Of a DNA stretch of 45,169 nt, positions 9,551 through 18,775 are shown in pieces; the stretch's first letter is position 1; each line of letters opens with the position of its first letter. Made by a program: the position numbers and the translations under genes. The DNA comes from Symbiodinium natans (taxonomy: Eukaryota > Sar > Dinophyceae > Suessiales > Symbiodiniaceae), in NCBI GenBank assembly GCA_905221605.1, contig CAJNDS010002184.1:560001-605169 (forward strand). Direction: 5' to 3'. The notes below the pieces were generated by a model, which saw nothing but the letters and a program-made list of their open reading frames with translations, did no database searches and was not told where the DNA came from.

Positions 9551-10303
9551 GGGGTTTAGGGTTTAGGGTTTAGGGTTTAGGGCATAGGGCTTAAAGTTTA
9601 GGGTTTAGGGTTGGAGAAAGGGGGGGGGGGAGGGGTTTGCGGTTGCCTAGAGTAGTAGAGTGGTCATTAATTAAGTCACTTAGGATTGTTCAACTTAGGA
9701 TTGCTTAAGTTTGCTAAAGTACCGCGTTGGTTAAGAACTTTCTTGGGGGTTCCTTGGACCCTACTTGGGGATTAAGGTTCAGGGTTGGTTACTGGATGTC
9801 TACATTAAAAGGCATTCGAAAGCCTAGTTAGAAATCCAACTCCCGAAAAACCCTAGGACCCGGCGGTTGCAGCTCGGAGGGTTTTAGGGTTTAGGGTTTA
9901 GGGTTTAGGGTTTAGGGCAACAACTCTGCGAAGATCTTATCGCGGGTAGGGTGGGGGGGAACTCCAGCGGATTAGGGTTTAGGGTTTAGTGGTTTCTGTG
10001 GAATGAACGCCTTTCAAAAAAGGTGATGGCTTCTTTTTGGCGTAGTTGTCCGCGGAATGCCCCATCGCTAACAAGAAGAATGCGGACTCCACCTTGAGGA
10101 TGAGCTTCGTGTTTGCAACTGCTGCGGGACTAAAGGAGGGACCCTTATGCGGGACCTTTGGGCTCTTTGGAGGTCATGTAGGGGCGACTTTACAAAAGGG
10201 TTATATAGGGAATAAGATTTAAGGGCCGGCGAACGCAGTAGTTGGTCACTGGGCCAACCTAAACCCTAAATCCTACACCCTAAACCCTAAACCCTAAACC
10301 CAG
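9551..10303. repeat. Telomeric arrays with unique DNA between
   Basis: TTTAGGG repeats lie at 9551-9615, 9878-9918 and 9965-9990, with CCCTAAA at 10258-10303. A run of ten G is near 9620. Intervening DNA (9620-9877 and 9990-10257) shows no supportable gene. Confidence 0.8.
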
Positions 10304-10514
10304 TAACTCCGAACCCGCGCTGCATGAGACCGACCCTCGAAGCCAGGCAAGTTAAGCTGGGTTGTGTCACGGACTGTCCTAGTCTTGGTTCTAAGGGCTT
10401 CGGGCTTAGGGCTTAGGGTTTCCCAACCTTCTGGCTCGTGGATCAGACGGTGCCTCCTTGCCGAAACCTCTCAGCTGCCACCTCCCCCTAGACCCGCAGC
10501 AGTGTGTCGTACAC

Positions 10515-10573
10515 CCGCTTTTTTGAGAGCTTGCTTGCTGGCCTTCACTACTTCGAGCTCCGACCCCAGCTCC
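10515..10573 (-). CDS. Exon-like fragment, charged helix, with flanking splice signals
   Basis: Minus-strand sequence CAGCTTACATCAG is a good acceptor. The exon then reads ELGSELEVVKASKQALKKA and ends GCGG|GTGTAC. The peptide is typical of a charged alpha helix. Upstream, a 78 nt intron (10574-10651) begins with a consensus GTGAGT. The phases of the upstream exon (two bases left over), this exon (one base in, one base out) and the candidate at 9447-9533 (two bases in) are mutually compatible. No family is recognised from this segment alone. Confidence 0.45.
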
Positions 10574-10651
10574 CTGATGTAAGCTGGGCTGAGGCCGCCT
10601 CCTTCGCACTGCTTGGCCGTTGCTTTTCGCCTTCTTTGCCACCAAACTCAC

Positions 10652-10675
10652 CCGGGGATTGCTGCCGCATCTGCG
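10652..10675 (-). CDS. Short exon end with GTGAGT donor
   Basis: The minus strand reads DAAAIP in phase, then CCCCGG|GTGAGT, a consensus 5' splice site. Possible acceptors lie within about 30 bp upstream on that strand (CCGCAG or CCTATAG). It is in phase with the exon at 10515-10573 after removal of a 78 nt intron. The left boundary on the plus strand is well defined and the other end is not. Confidence 0.35.
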
Positions 10676-10689
10676 GCTATAGGGGTTAA

Positions 10690-11280
10690 TTGGGCTTAAG
10701 GCTAGCTAGGGTTCAAGGGGCCAAGTCCTGAGCAATTTCTGCCCCCCAGCCCCCCCCCCCCGCCCCCCTCGCACCTCACTTACAAAACAAAAACATAAAA
10801 ACAACAGAAACTCCACCGTCTACTCACAAAGTTGCTGCCAGAAGCTTTGACCCGAAACCTCAAAATCCCTCGCAACACTAACTCTGTAAGCCCTAAACCC
10901 TAAACCCTAAACCCCAAACCCTAAACCCTAAACCCTAAACCCTAAAGCCCCGAATCTCCGAGCCATGAATCCCCAAAGCCCTAAACCCCCCCGACAATCC
11001 TGAGACCCACTACCTGGGGCCCTATTTTACCGCGAAAATCCCCAAGGCACAGGAACCCCCTAAACCCTAAACCCTAAACCCTAAACCCTAAACCCTAAAC
11101 ATGAAACTTTTTTTTGGGTTCATTTGGTCCCCAAGGTCTATGCCCAGAACACACTCGACCCCCTCCCATGAGTCCCATGAGTGCGCGCCTAGAAGATTTG
11201 CAATGCCACCGCCCAGGGAGTGCCTGGACAAGCTCTTGCTGAAGGACGCGTGTCTTTTGGGGCTTACACCCTAGCAACCC
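10690..11280 (-). repeat. CCCTAAA arrays and C-rich DNA
   Basis: C-rich sequence at 10740-10770 is followed by CCCTAAA arrays at 10886-10946 and 11059-11101. Unique DNA at 11105-11275 is partly open on the minus strand but carries no recognisable motif. Confidence 0.75.
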
Positions 11281-11385
11281 TAGAACCCCAGAAACGCTAG
11301 AAACCCGAGAAACCCGAGAAACCCCAGAAACCCTAGAAACCCCAGAAACCCTAGAAACCCTAGAAACCCTAGAAACCCTATAGAA
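11280..11385 (-). repeat. Tandem 9-mer CCCTAGAAA array
   Basis: About a dozen nonamers of the type CCCTAGAAA/CCCCAGAAA. As at 9.1 kb the nine-base unit keeps all frames open and generates a Val-Ser-Arg repeat on the minus strand. I read it as satellite, not as a gene. Confidence 0.85.
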
Positions 11386-11517
11386 TAGAAACCGCAACGG
11401 GTCTAGAGGTTTAGCGTGTGGGGGCTGAGGGTTCGTGGATCATGGGACAGGACTTTTTCGTTGTCGGGCCGGTGTGGCAGGGCTGAGGGCTTCTGAAGGC
11501 TTTGTCTTTGGGGGCAT

Positions 11518-11822
11518 TTCCTAAACCCTAAACCCTAAACCCTCAACCCTAAACCCTGAACCCAAAACCCCAAACCCTAGACCCTGAACCCTAAACCATC
11601 AACCTTCAACCCTAAACCCCAAACCCCAAACCCTAAATTAAACCCTAAACTCTGAACTCGAAACCCCAAAGCCTAAACCCCAAATCCCAATCCCCAAACA
11701 ATAAATTGACCCTAAACCCTAAACTCTGAACTCGAAACCCTAAGCCCTAAACCCTAAACCCTGAACCTGAACCCTAAACCCTAAACCCTAAACCCTAAAC
11801 CCTAAACCCTAAACCATCAACC
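11518..11822 (-). repeat. Long degenerate CCCTAAA array with internal duplication
   Basis: About 300 bp of CCCTAAA, CCCCAAA and CCCTGAA units. The phrase AAACTCTGAACTCGAAACCC appears twice (about 11647 and 11720), showing local duplication inside the array. Confidence 0.9.
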
Positions 11823-11840
11823 TAGTCCAGGAAAACTCAC

Positions 11841-11901
11841 ACGCAGCCAGCTTGAGGGCCCGTCCCGGTGATGTAGATCACGCGGTCGTCCAGGTCTTGG
11901 C
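11841..11901 (-). CDS. Exon-like fragment with GTGAGT donor
   Basis: On the minus strand AGCCCCAAG precedes a 61 nt open segment containing QDLDDRVIYITGTGPQAG. It ends at GTGAGTTTTCC, a strong consensus 5' splice site. The V-I-Y-I-T-G core has the hydrophobic beta-strand-then-turn look that precedes a nucleophile elbow in alpha/beta hydrolases, but the usual GHSLGG is absent, so that idea is speculative. It lies on the same strand and between the same kind of telomeric arrays as the exon candidates at 9.45 and 10.5 kb. Confidence 0.45.
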
Positions 11902-11914
11902 CTTGGGGCTCAGT

Positions 11915-12458
11915 TTGGGGTTTAGGGTTTTTAGGGTTATGTAGGGTTTAGGGTTTAGGGTTAGGGCTTGGGGTTTGGGGTTTGGGGTTTGCATCTTACC
12001 CCCCCCCCCCCTCACCCCACGTAGAGAGGGTAGTTGCGGAAGCGTGGCGTTGAGGCGACTTGGTGTCTAGGTAGTTGTAAAGCTGCCCTAGAACCCTTTC
12101 TGCACGCACCCCAAAAAGTACTTCTTCAGGTACCCTAAACCCTGAACCCTGAACCCTAAACCCTAATGGGGTGTTCCTGAATATGGGGCTCCCCTCGTAT
12201 GGAGTCCCCTGAACACCTCCCAGATGAGTTCTGGATCATTTACTAACCCTAAACCCTAAAAGATAAACCCTGGAACCCTAGAACCTGAACCCTAAAACCT
12301 AAACGCCTGCAGCCCAAACCCTAAACCCTGTTGCCCTAAACCCTGAACTCGAAACCCAGAACCCTATTTCCCTAAACCCTAAACTATTTCCCTCAACTTT
12401 AAACCCACCAAAGCCCACTGAACCCCCCCCCCCCCCCGAAAAAAAAAAAAAAAAAAAA
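11915..12458. repeat. TTTAGGG array, degenerate CCCTAAA array, and a C15/A20 junction
   Basis: TTTAGGG/TTTGGGG units lie at 11915-11990, followed by a run of C at 12000-12011. Degenerate CCCTAAA/CCCTGAA units run through 12131-12172 and 12245-12420. At 12423-12458 fifteen C, one G and twenty A lie back to back. On the minus strand this is T-then-G directly after the exon-like segment at 12459-12538. Confidence 0.85.
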
Positions 12459-12538
12459 CGATCTGGGCCGACCCAACTCGCCAGAAACTTGGCCACGGAG
12501 GCGTAGTGAGCCTTCTTCCCCTTGAACCACCATTTCGC
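12459..12538 (-). CDS. Exon-like fragment, basic and aromatic
   Basis: Minus-strand TCTCCCCCAAG is a possible acceptor. The open segment contains KWWFKGKKAHYASVAKFLAS and continues to WVGPDR. The exact donor is uncertain (candidates GTTTCT and GTCGGC). The run of T then G follows immediately on the minus strand. Codon composition is GC-rich and the peptide looks natural. No family is recognised. It would be the most upstream candidate of the minus-strand chain towards 9.45 kb. Confidence 0.4.
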
Positions 12539-12694
12539 CTTGGGGGAGAGGGACGTTGTTTCTGAGGTTTAGGGCATCGGGGTTGAGGGGATTAGGTTTA
12601 GGGATTGGGTTTGAGGAATGGGGTTTAGGGATTGGGGTTAAGGGAACCCCAAAGCAACGAGACCTAACAACCCCCGAAAGCCTAGTACAAAAAA

Positions 12695-13352
12695 ACACCC
12701 TAAACCCTAAACCCTAAACCCTAAACCCTAAACTCTAAACCCTAAAACCTAAACCCTAAACCCTAAACCCTAAACACAAACCGGAAAGGGTTTAGGGTGT
12801 TCGGGGCTTGAGCTGCAGAATTCAAGGAGCCCTGGAGTGAGCATCCTTAAACTCCTATACTCTAACTACTTCATTCACCCTGGACTTAATTTCCCAAGAG
12901 ACCGTGCAACTTAACCACACAATGTCACAAACCCCTATCTCTAGCCTAGGGTGGCCTTTCATGACTTTCATGTCCAAACTTCTACAGCTCGTTGGGTTGG
13001 TGGGATGTTGGGGTTTGCATGGTTTCGGGCTAAGGGATTTGTAGCGGTGATGTTACAGGGTCCGGGGCGTTTGGGGGTTCGAGTTGAGGGGTCCTCATGA
13101 ACCCAGGGTTCAGAGTTCAGGGTTTCGGGTTTCGGGTCCTCATGAACCTAACCCTGAGAACGGGCCTGGGAGGTTCTAAGGGTACTTTTCCCCCAGGCAT
13201 AGCCGTAGTTCTGACCACTTAACAGCCCCGTCAGTCCCTTAAATCTGGTTCTGCGTGGGTTAGAAGTTTATACATGTAGTTGGGCGAAGAGGTGCCTAAA
13301 CCCTGAACCCTAAACCCTAAACCCTAAACCCTGAACCCTAAACCCTAAGCCC
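12695..13352. repeat. CCCTAAA arrays flanking gene-free DNA
   Basis: A near-perfect array at 12695-12777 and another at 13294-13352. The sequence between them (12780-13290) is unique with short TTTAGGG-like words near 13030-13150 and no coding signal I can support. Confidence 0.85.
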
Positions 13353-13381
13353 GACTCCTCTTTGGGGCTTACTGCCTGCAG

Positions 13382-13486
13382 GAAGGCCCCAAAGACACAG
13401 CCAAGGACCAGGCGATAGAAGAGTGGAGGAAAGCTCGCACCGGAGGGCCCGTCCTCGGCAGATGCGCGATTACAGCGCCTCTATAG
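13382..13486 (+). CDS. Exon-like fragment, 34 codons ending in TAG
   Basis: The plus strand has a textbook-looking acceptor, CTTACTGCCTGCAG, ending at 13381. The next 34 codons are open in phase 0 and include GPKDTAKDQAIEEWRKARTG, followed by an in-frame TAG at 13484-13486. The peptide is hydrophilic and helix-like. It could be the last coding exon of a plus-strand gene, or an internal exon whose donor I cannot see. Flanking DNA is telomeric on the left. No family is recognised. Confidence 0.45.
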   Translation, partial: EGPKDTAKDQAIEEWRKARTGGPVLGRCAITAPL

Positions 13487-13489
13487 GGA

Positions 13490-14997
13490 TTTCAGGGAAT
13501 CAAGCTTTCAGGGTTTAAGGTTCAGGGTACAGGTTTCAGGTATTCAGGGCTAGGGTTTAAGATTTAGGTCTTCAGGGTTCGCGGGCCTCAGAATTCAGGG
13601 CTTGGGGCCTATCGAGCTTCAGAGGGCCACGCCCAGGGTGGCCGGACATCGGCTTTGGGGTTTCTGGGTTGGCTGGCCTTCAAACCCTCTGAAAAATAGT
13701 AATGGATAGGGTCCCTTATAAACCCCCCAATAAGGAAAATAGAACTGTCCCAAAAACCAACCCAGGTTTAGGGTTAGTCCTTCAGGGCCTTCTGAGGCGA
13801 TTCTGCCCTCCTCACTCTGCCCAGAAACCCCTTTCAACAGCTTGGCCTGACACTGAGGCTTTCCGAAACTAGGACTATCTTCTTGGGGTCCCTACTGAAA
13901 GGGAACCCTACAATTTGGGGATCTATAATGGGGGGTACCATATTTTCGTAAACCCCCAAATCTGAAACCCCAAGCTCCGAAGCCCTAAGGGCCCGAGACC
14001 CACGAGCCCCAACCCCAATGCGCGGATTTAGGGTTTAGGGTTCATCAGGGTTTAGGGATTAGGGTTTAGGGTTTTGAGTTTAGGGTTTAGGTTCTGGAAA
14101 GTGCCCTAAACCCTACACCCTCTACATCCTAAGTAGAGTATAATGGGGGGACTAAAAGGGAATACGATTAGTACTTATTCCGACCCCGATATTCGGCCCT
14201 CTTTTGAAACACCTCCAGTCTGCATAACAAAAAAGACAAGCCCCCTAAACACCCTAAATCAAACCTAAACACAGGCTCAGGTCATGGCAGGAGGACGTTT
14301 GACATCACCTGAATCATCAAGGCTCCCGACCTCGGGTGCGTGGGCTTTAGGGTTTAGAGTTTAGGGTTTCGGGTTGAGGGTTTCGGGTTCAGGGTTTAGG
14401 GTTCAGGCTCTTGCTGGGCATGGAGGGAGTTGAGGGTTGAGGGTCCAGGGCTTCGAGGTCCATGGGCACTTAATGACCATGTCCCAACATATGCGTACTT
14501 CTAACCCACTTATACCCTGCTAGGGGACCTTAAAGGGCAGATAAGTCGGCGATAACGACGGTTATGTTTTCCTTATAGGTGCCCGGAAACTCGAAGAAGA
14601 GCTTGGGGGTGTTTAGGGTTTCGGTCTTCCTACTGTCGCCTTAAGGGTGGGGTTTAGGGTTAATTAAGGGTTATAGGGTTTGCGAAATTCTGGGTTTAGG
14701 CAGAGTTATATCATCACATATGCCAGCAATACCCCGCCTTTTGTTTCCATCGTGCCCTATCATGGGGTACATCCTTACCGGTCCGACTACGACTCCCTTG
14801 ACGAATAAGCCCCCTAAACCCTAAGCCCCGTACTTAAGGTGGTCAACAGGGCTTTGAACTCTGAGCCCTAAGTCAGTTCGGGTTTAGGGCCTTTCGGGTT
14901 CCTAAACTCTCGAAGCCGTTGATGAGAGTTTAAGGCCCAAAGGTCCCAGGGTGTGGAGGGGTGTGAGCAAAACCGGCACGGCACGGTGCAGCATGAA
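13490..14997. other. Unique DNA with degenerate TTTAGGG words, no gene called
   Basis: TTTAGGG/TTCAGGG units appear at 13500-13560, 14020-14095 and 14340-14410. A minus-strand open segment near 14283-14345 reads APEVGSLDDSGDVKRPPAM between these arrays and could be another exon, but no clear acceptor was found. The rest is AT-richer sequence without recognisable features. Confidence 0.5.
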
Positions 14998-15100
14998 ACC
15001 CCTAAACCCTAAACCCTAAACCCTAAACCCTACACCCTAAACCCTAAACCCTAAATCCTAAACCCTAAACCCTGAACCCTAGACCCTGAAACCCTAAGCC
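14998..15100 (-). repeat. CCCTAAA array leading into a splice acceptor
   Basis: About 13 CCCTAAA-type units, followed by a pyrimidine-rich tract CTTCTTTTCTTGCCCTCTG and TGCAG. It is one arm of the intron-end pattern proposed for this window. Confidence 0.9.
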
Positions 15101-15125
15101 ACTTCTTTTCTTGCCCTCTGTGCAG

Positions 15126-15192
15126 GTCTGTGCTGCTCCTCTGGCGGCTTGCCCCAGGCGTGGTCGGGCGGTTTGACCGCAGAGACCTCAAG
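15126..15192 (+). CDS. Exon-like fragment with strong acceptor and telomeric donor
   Basis: A long pyrimidine tract ends in TGTGCAG at 15125. The 67 nt segment is open after its first base and reads LLWRLAPGVVGRFDRRDLK. It ends CTCAAG|GTTTAG, where the GT is the start of the TTTAGGG array at 15193-15263. The best acceptor in the window, an open natural-looking peptide and an AAG|GT end together make this one of the better exon candidates. No family is recognised. Confidence 0.5.
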
Positions 15193-15263
15193 GTTTAGGG
15201 TTTAGGGTTTCGGGTTTCGGGTTTAGGGTTTAGGGTTTAGGGTTTAGGGTTTAGGGTTTAGGA
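15192..15263 (+). repeat. TTTAGGG array directly after exon-like segment
   Basis: About ten units with some TTTCGGG variants. The first repeat supplies the putative 5' splice site GTTTAG. Confidence 0.9.
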
Positions 15264-15529
15264 ACAAAACAACTATTCGGTTTAGTGTTGAGGGTTATGC
15301 TTCATGCTTCTAGCGCGCTTGGGGCTAAATTTGCCGCAGCCCGCACCGTTCGCTTAGAACCCTCATGCACTTAATTATGCTTGGAGTCCTCACTTGTGAT
15401 TCACATACAAAACGACCCTAAACCCAAAACCCACAACCCCTAAGCCCAAACCCTAAACTTTGACTCTACAGGAGACTCGAAGCCTCCAAGCCCAATACCC
15501 TGAACTCCAAGAGGTCAACCCTTCACCCG

Positions 15530-15558
15530 CCCCCCCCCCCCCCCCCCCCCCCCCCCCC
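15530..15558 (+). repeat. Poly-C run of about 29 bases
   Basis: Twenty-nine consecutive C in otherwise gene-free DNA (15264-15654). The length may be inaccurate because of homopolymer sequencing error. Confidence 0.85.
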
Positions 15559-15742
15559 GACCCCTATAGTGGCCAAAACCTCCAACCTTATAAGCCCCCT
15601 GGCAACCCCGATTTCTGGGTTTAGGGCTTGGGGCTTGTAAACCCTCAACCCAAGCCTAAACCACCCCAAACCCTAAACCCTAAACCCTAAACCCTAAACC
15701 CTAGACCCTAGACCCCTAACCGCCCCTCAAGGCCCTCTTTAG

Positions 15743-15835
15743 GCTCCACTGCGACCGGGGCGGCGGAGCCGACGTGGGGCGCCGCCGAGGCAGCGGACCA
15801 GATGTCAGGGAAGAAGAGCGCGGAAACCCTGAAAG
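15743..15835 (+). CDS. Exon-like fragment, 30 codons, telomeric donor
   Basis: CAAGGCCCTCTTTAG is a good acceptor ending at 15742. After two bases the frame gives 30 codons including TWGAAEAADQMSGKKSAETL, and it ends GAAAG|GTTTAG at the first unit of a TTTAGGG array. The last 31 bases are repeated at 15949-15979 with changes (SGKKSAERL), inside the following telomeric DNA. The peptide is Ala- and Lys-rich and could be from a nuclear or linker region. No family is recognised. Confidence 0.5.
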
Positions 15836-16300
15836 GTTTAGGGGTTTAGGGGTTTAGTAGGGGTTTAGGGTTTGGGGTTTAGGGTTTGGGGTTTAGGGTT
15901 TAGGGTTTGGGGTTTAGGGTTTGGGGTTTGGGGTTTAGGGTTCAGGGCTCAGGGAAGAAGAGCGCTGAACGATTGAAGGGCTTAAGGGTTTAGGGGTTTC
16001 AGGGTTTGTAGGGTATAGGGTTTGGGGTTTGGGGTTTGGGGTTTAGGGTTTAGGGTTTAGGGTTTAGGGTTTGTGGGGGTTTAGGGTTTAGGGGTTTTGG
16101 GCTGGAGTTTCGGGTTTGGGGCTTTAGGGGTTTATGGGTTTACAAGGGGGTTTATAGGGATTTGTATGGGTTAATAGGGGTTGGGGTTTATAGGGGTTTA
16201 TCGGGATGTAGGGGCTTTGTAGGGGTTTATGGGGCTGTAGGGGGCTTGGAGGGGTTTATAGGGGTGTTTAGAGGGTTATAGGGGGGCCTGTGGTTGTAGG
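15836..16300 (+). repeat. TTTAGGG/TTTGGGG arrays and GGGGTTTATA-type repeats
   Basis: Telomeric units run through 15836-15948 and 15985-16115. They then pass into a degenerate repeat of the type AGGGGTTTATAGG up to about 16280. Inside lies the second copy of the exon tail (15949-15979). Confidence 0.85.
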
Positions 16301-16536
16301 GGTTTCAGTCAGGGTTGAAGGTTTGAGGGTCTAAGGCTTACGGTGTAAGGTTTCAGGGTATAGCGTCGAACAAGTTCAGGGTGTGGTGAACCTCCAAGGT
16401 GCAAGGTAACCCTTGATAAATCCCGAAGACGTCTTCAAGCTCACTACCTAGGCGCATCTTATGCAGAGTTGTTACAACATTGACCAACCAAGAAGAGTGT
16501 TGTTCTTAAGCGAAGTCTTGAGTAGGGTTTGAGCTA

Positions 16537-16632
16537 CTAAACCCTAAACCCTAAACCCTAAACCCTAAACCCTAAACCCTAAACCCTAAACCCTAAACCC
16601 CTTTACCCTAAACCCTAAACTCTGGTTTAGGT
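16537..16632 (-). repeat. CCCTAAA array, about 12 units
   Basis: Near-perfect array. The segment 16301-16536 to the left is unique, without a supported gene. Confidence 0.95.
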
Positions 16633-16882
16633 TTAGGGCTTTCATGCATGTTTCCAGGGGATCTATAGGACTCCCCCAGCTTTCCAAGCAATCGAGCTCC
16701 AAGCCCGAAACCGCTAAGTGTATAGGGGGCTTACGAACTTGAACGAGCAATTTCGAGAGTATAAAACCACACAGGCTCTTTGCTACTTGACAAATCTGAA
16801 CAGCTGCAAAAACTTCGTTAGCTCTTGGCTCAACATGGGGGAGGGGGTCGCTTGTCAGTTGAGCCCGTCGTGTTTCTTACAG

Positions 16883-16944
16883 ATTTTGATTTTGGGCCCA
16901 GCAACTTGGGGTGTGGCCTTTCAAGTGGCCCTGTCCCGCACAGG
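16883..16944 (+). CDS. Exon-like fragment after a TTTCTTACAG acceptor
   Basis: CGTCGTGTTTCTTACAG is a good acceptor ending at 16882. The open frame contains DFGPSNLGCGLSSGPVPHR, and CACAGG|GTTTTG is a possible donor. The same frame extends upstream and downstream (16825-17022), so the boundaries are uncertain. No family is recognised. Confidence 0.35.
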
Positions 16945-17037
16945 GTTTTGAAGATGATTTGGGCATCGTCCCTCTCTCCTCTCTCAAACCTCTATGTGGA
17001 AGGACAGGTGCTAGAGGCGTGATCGTTCGATTATGTT

Positions 17038-17282
17038 GTTTTAGGGTTTAGGGTTTAGGGTTTAGGGTTTCGGGTTTAGGGTTTAGGGCTTAGCCAGCAA
17101 AACAAAAACCGAGACCTCTGCATAGGCGTCGACTCCAAGCACTAGGTAAACCCTCGAAATACCTTCTGGGTTTGGGTTTCTGCTTGAAATTTCAAGCATA
17201 ATACCAATGTAAGGCTCCTTCTTAAACCAAGGCCTTTTGGATCGAGAGTTGAACCCTAAACCCTAAACCCGAAACCCTAAAA
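17038..17282. repeat. TTTAGGG array and short CCCTAAA array
   Basis: TTTAGGG at 17038-17093 and CCCTAAA at 17253-17282, with unique gene-free DNA between them. Confidence 0.85.
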
Positions 17283-17376
17283 CGATCTCATGCGCCTTGC
17301 GGTGTCTTCGGTGCGGCACGTGCAGCCATTGACGCCTGTGTGCGGCTGCCGGGTCTGGGATTAACGGCCTCTAACA
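17283..17376 (+). other. GC-rich island, open on both strands, exon candidate
   Basis: The plus strand reads CGVFGAARAAIDACVRLPGL with GC-rich codons. The minus strand is also open (LLEAVNPRPGSRTQASMAAR). Splice signals are not decisive. DNA from 17377 to 17780 shows short overlapping frames only. Confidence 0.3.
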
Positions 17377-17841
17377 GCATCTAAACTGGCGTAGTTTTGG
17401 GAGCTCTATAAAAAATGGCTTTATAAGGATTAAATAGGGGATTATGGGGACTAAAATACAAGTTGTGTTCAAACCTACCCCAGTAAAGGTGTTCGGGAGC
17501 CTGAACGCCTGCCTGACCCTAGACCCTAACTCTGCGCCCCCCACCCTAATAAAGCCACACTACACCATCTCATCCTACAGATTGAAACGGTTTCGGTATG
17601 AGATCTTCCCATTGTCATCCCCTTGTGGGGGTTAGGGGGCCATCCTCTTGTGGGGGTTTGTTTTCAGGGCCAGCCGCTCGGCCACCCTTTTGCGTTGCCG
17701 CAGTCCCCGGCGTTGTGGGTTGCATCCTTGGCTCAATATACCTGCCGACTTCCTTCCCAGAACACGGATGCAAACAGGGCAGCGGGTTTAGGGTTTAGGG
17801 TTTATAAGTTTAGGGTTTAGGGTTTAGGGTTTAGGGTTTAG

Positions 17842-17958
17842 GGTTTCCGGCGTGCCCCTGCGGATCGAATCCTGAAGCGCCTCAAAGCGCTGCTCAACGC
17901 TGAAAGGGTCAACGTCGACCACGTCGTCCCGCAGTCCCGCAGTGGCAAGCAGTGTGAC
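17842..17958. other. Island open on both strands, strong peptide composition either way
   Basis: The minus strand has 39 open codons including TLLATAGLRDDVVDVDPFSV and RFEALQDSIRRGTPE. The plus strand is open over the same DNA, with ADRILKRLKALLNAERVNVD followed by HVVPQSRSG, and could end at a GTGTGA donor. The plus reading D-H-V-V-P resembles the first half of an HNH nuclease motif (DHxxPxSxGG), but only the first histidine region is present. It lies just right of a TTTAGGG array (17788-17848). Strand is unresolved. Confidence 0.35.
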
Positions 17959-18162
17959 CCTCAACCCTTTTTCCCTAAACCCTAAACCTTTTTGATTTTG
18001 AGCCTAAACCCTCGACCCTTTGGGTATACTGCTGGTTTACTCTGGGTCCTAGAACTTGAGAACACCAAAGCGTTTAAAACTCTGCGCTAGCTAGTAAATA
18101 GTATAAAATGCTCACATGACCATGTACCTACAGTACCCTTTGCATGACAAGGTACACTGAAC

Positions 18163-18775
18163 ACCTTAAACCCTAAACCCTAAGCCCTAAACCCTAAACC
18201 TAAACCCTAAACCCTAAACCCTAAACCCTGAACCTAAACCCTAAACCCTAAAGCTTGAAACGCAATCGCCCCCCACGCCTGGAGTGGGCTTAGGGCTGAA
18301 GATTCATTTCTAGACCCAAGAGTAACCTACAGGAAGAATAAGGGTGCCGAAGGGGAACCTTACCCCGAAAAGGAGAGATAAGGGCCCTAAACCCTAAACC
18401 CTAAACCCTGTAATCCCTAAACGGGCCTACTCTGGGTCCAAGATTTGAGTCTTGGGCCCATCAAGTTGTCCTTTCGTTCTTGTTTTATCCAAGGGCTCAT
18501 CCTTGTGGGGAAGCCCCAAGACACTCAGCATACGAAGACTCTGGACCCCTAAACCCTAAACCCTAAACCCTAAACCATAAACCCTAAACCCTAAACCCTA
18601 AACCCTAAACCTGAAGGAGCCGCAAGGCGGTGCAGGGGGCGGGTGGGTCTTCGGGAGCTCCCATACATCTCGCTATGGTTTCCCGAACTTAGGGCGCAAA
18701 ATCTTGCATAGCAGAAGCCCTGGAACTTCTGGCTTCAGGGTTTAGGGTTTAGGGTTTCGGGTTTTAGGGTTTAGG
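18163..18775. repeat. CCCTAAA arrays (3) and one TTTAGGG array
   Basis: CCCTAAA repeats lie at 18163-18253, 18383-18413 and 18545-18612, with TTTAGGG at 18737-18775. The island 18613-18736 is open on the minus strand (for example KFQGFCYARFCALSSGNHSE) and is a weak exon candidate. Copies of a dispersed motif (TACTCTGGGTCC) lie near 18039 and 18427, with the complement near 18312. Confidence 0.8.

Noticed and set aside
11095-11397. 100-codon V-S-R repeat protein on minus
   Set aside because: Same reason: product of the CCCTAGAAA nonamer array.
12299-12698. Poly-Phe/poly-Gly protein frames at 12.3-12.7 kb
   Set aside because: The Phe and Gly runs come from the A20/C15 homopolymers. Only the segment upstream of them looks coding and is listed as an exon candidate.
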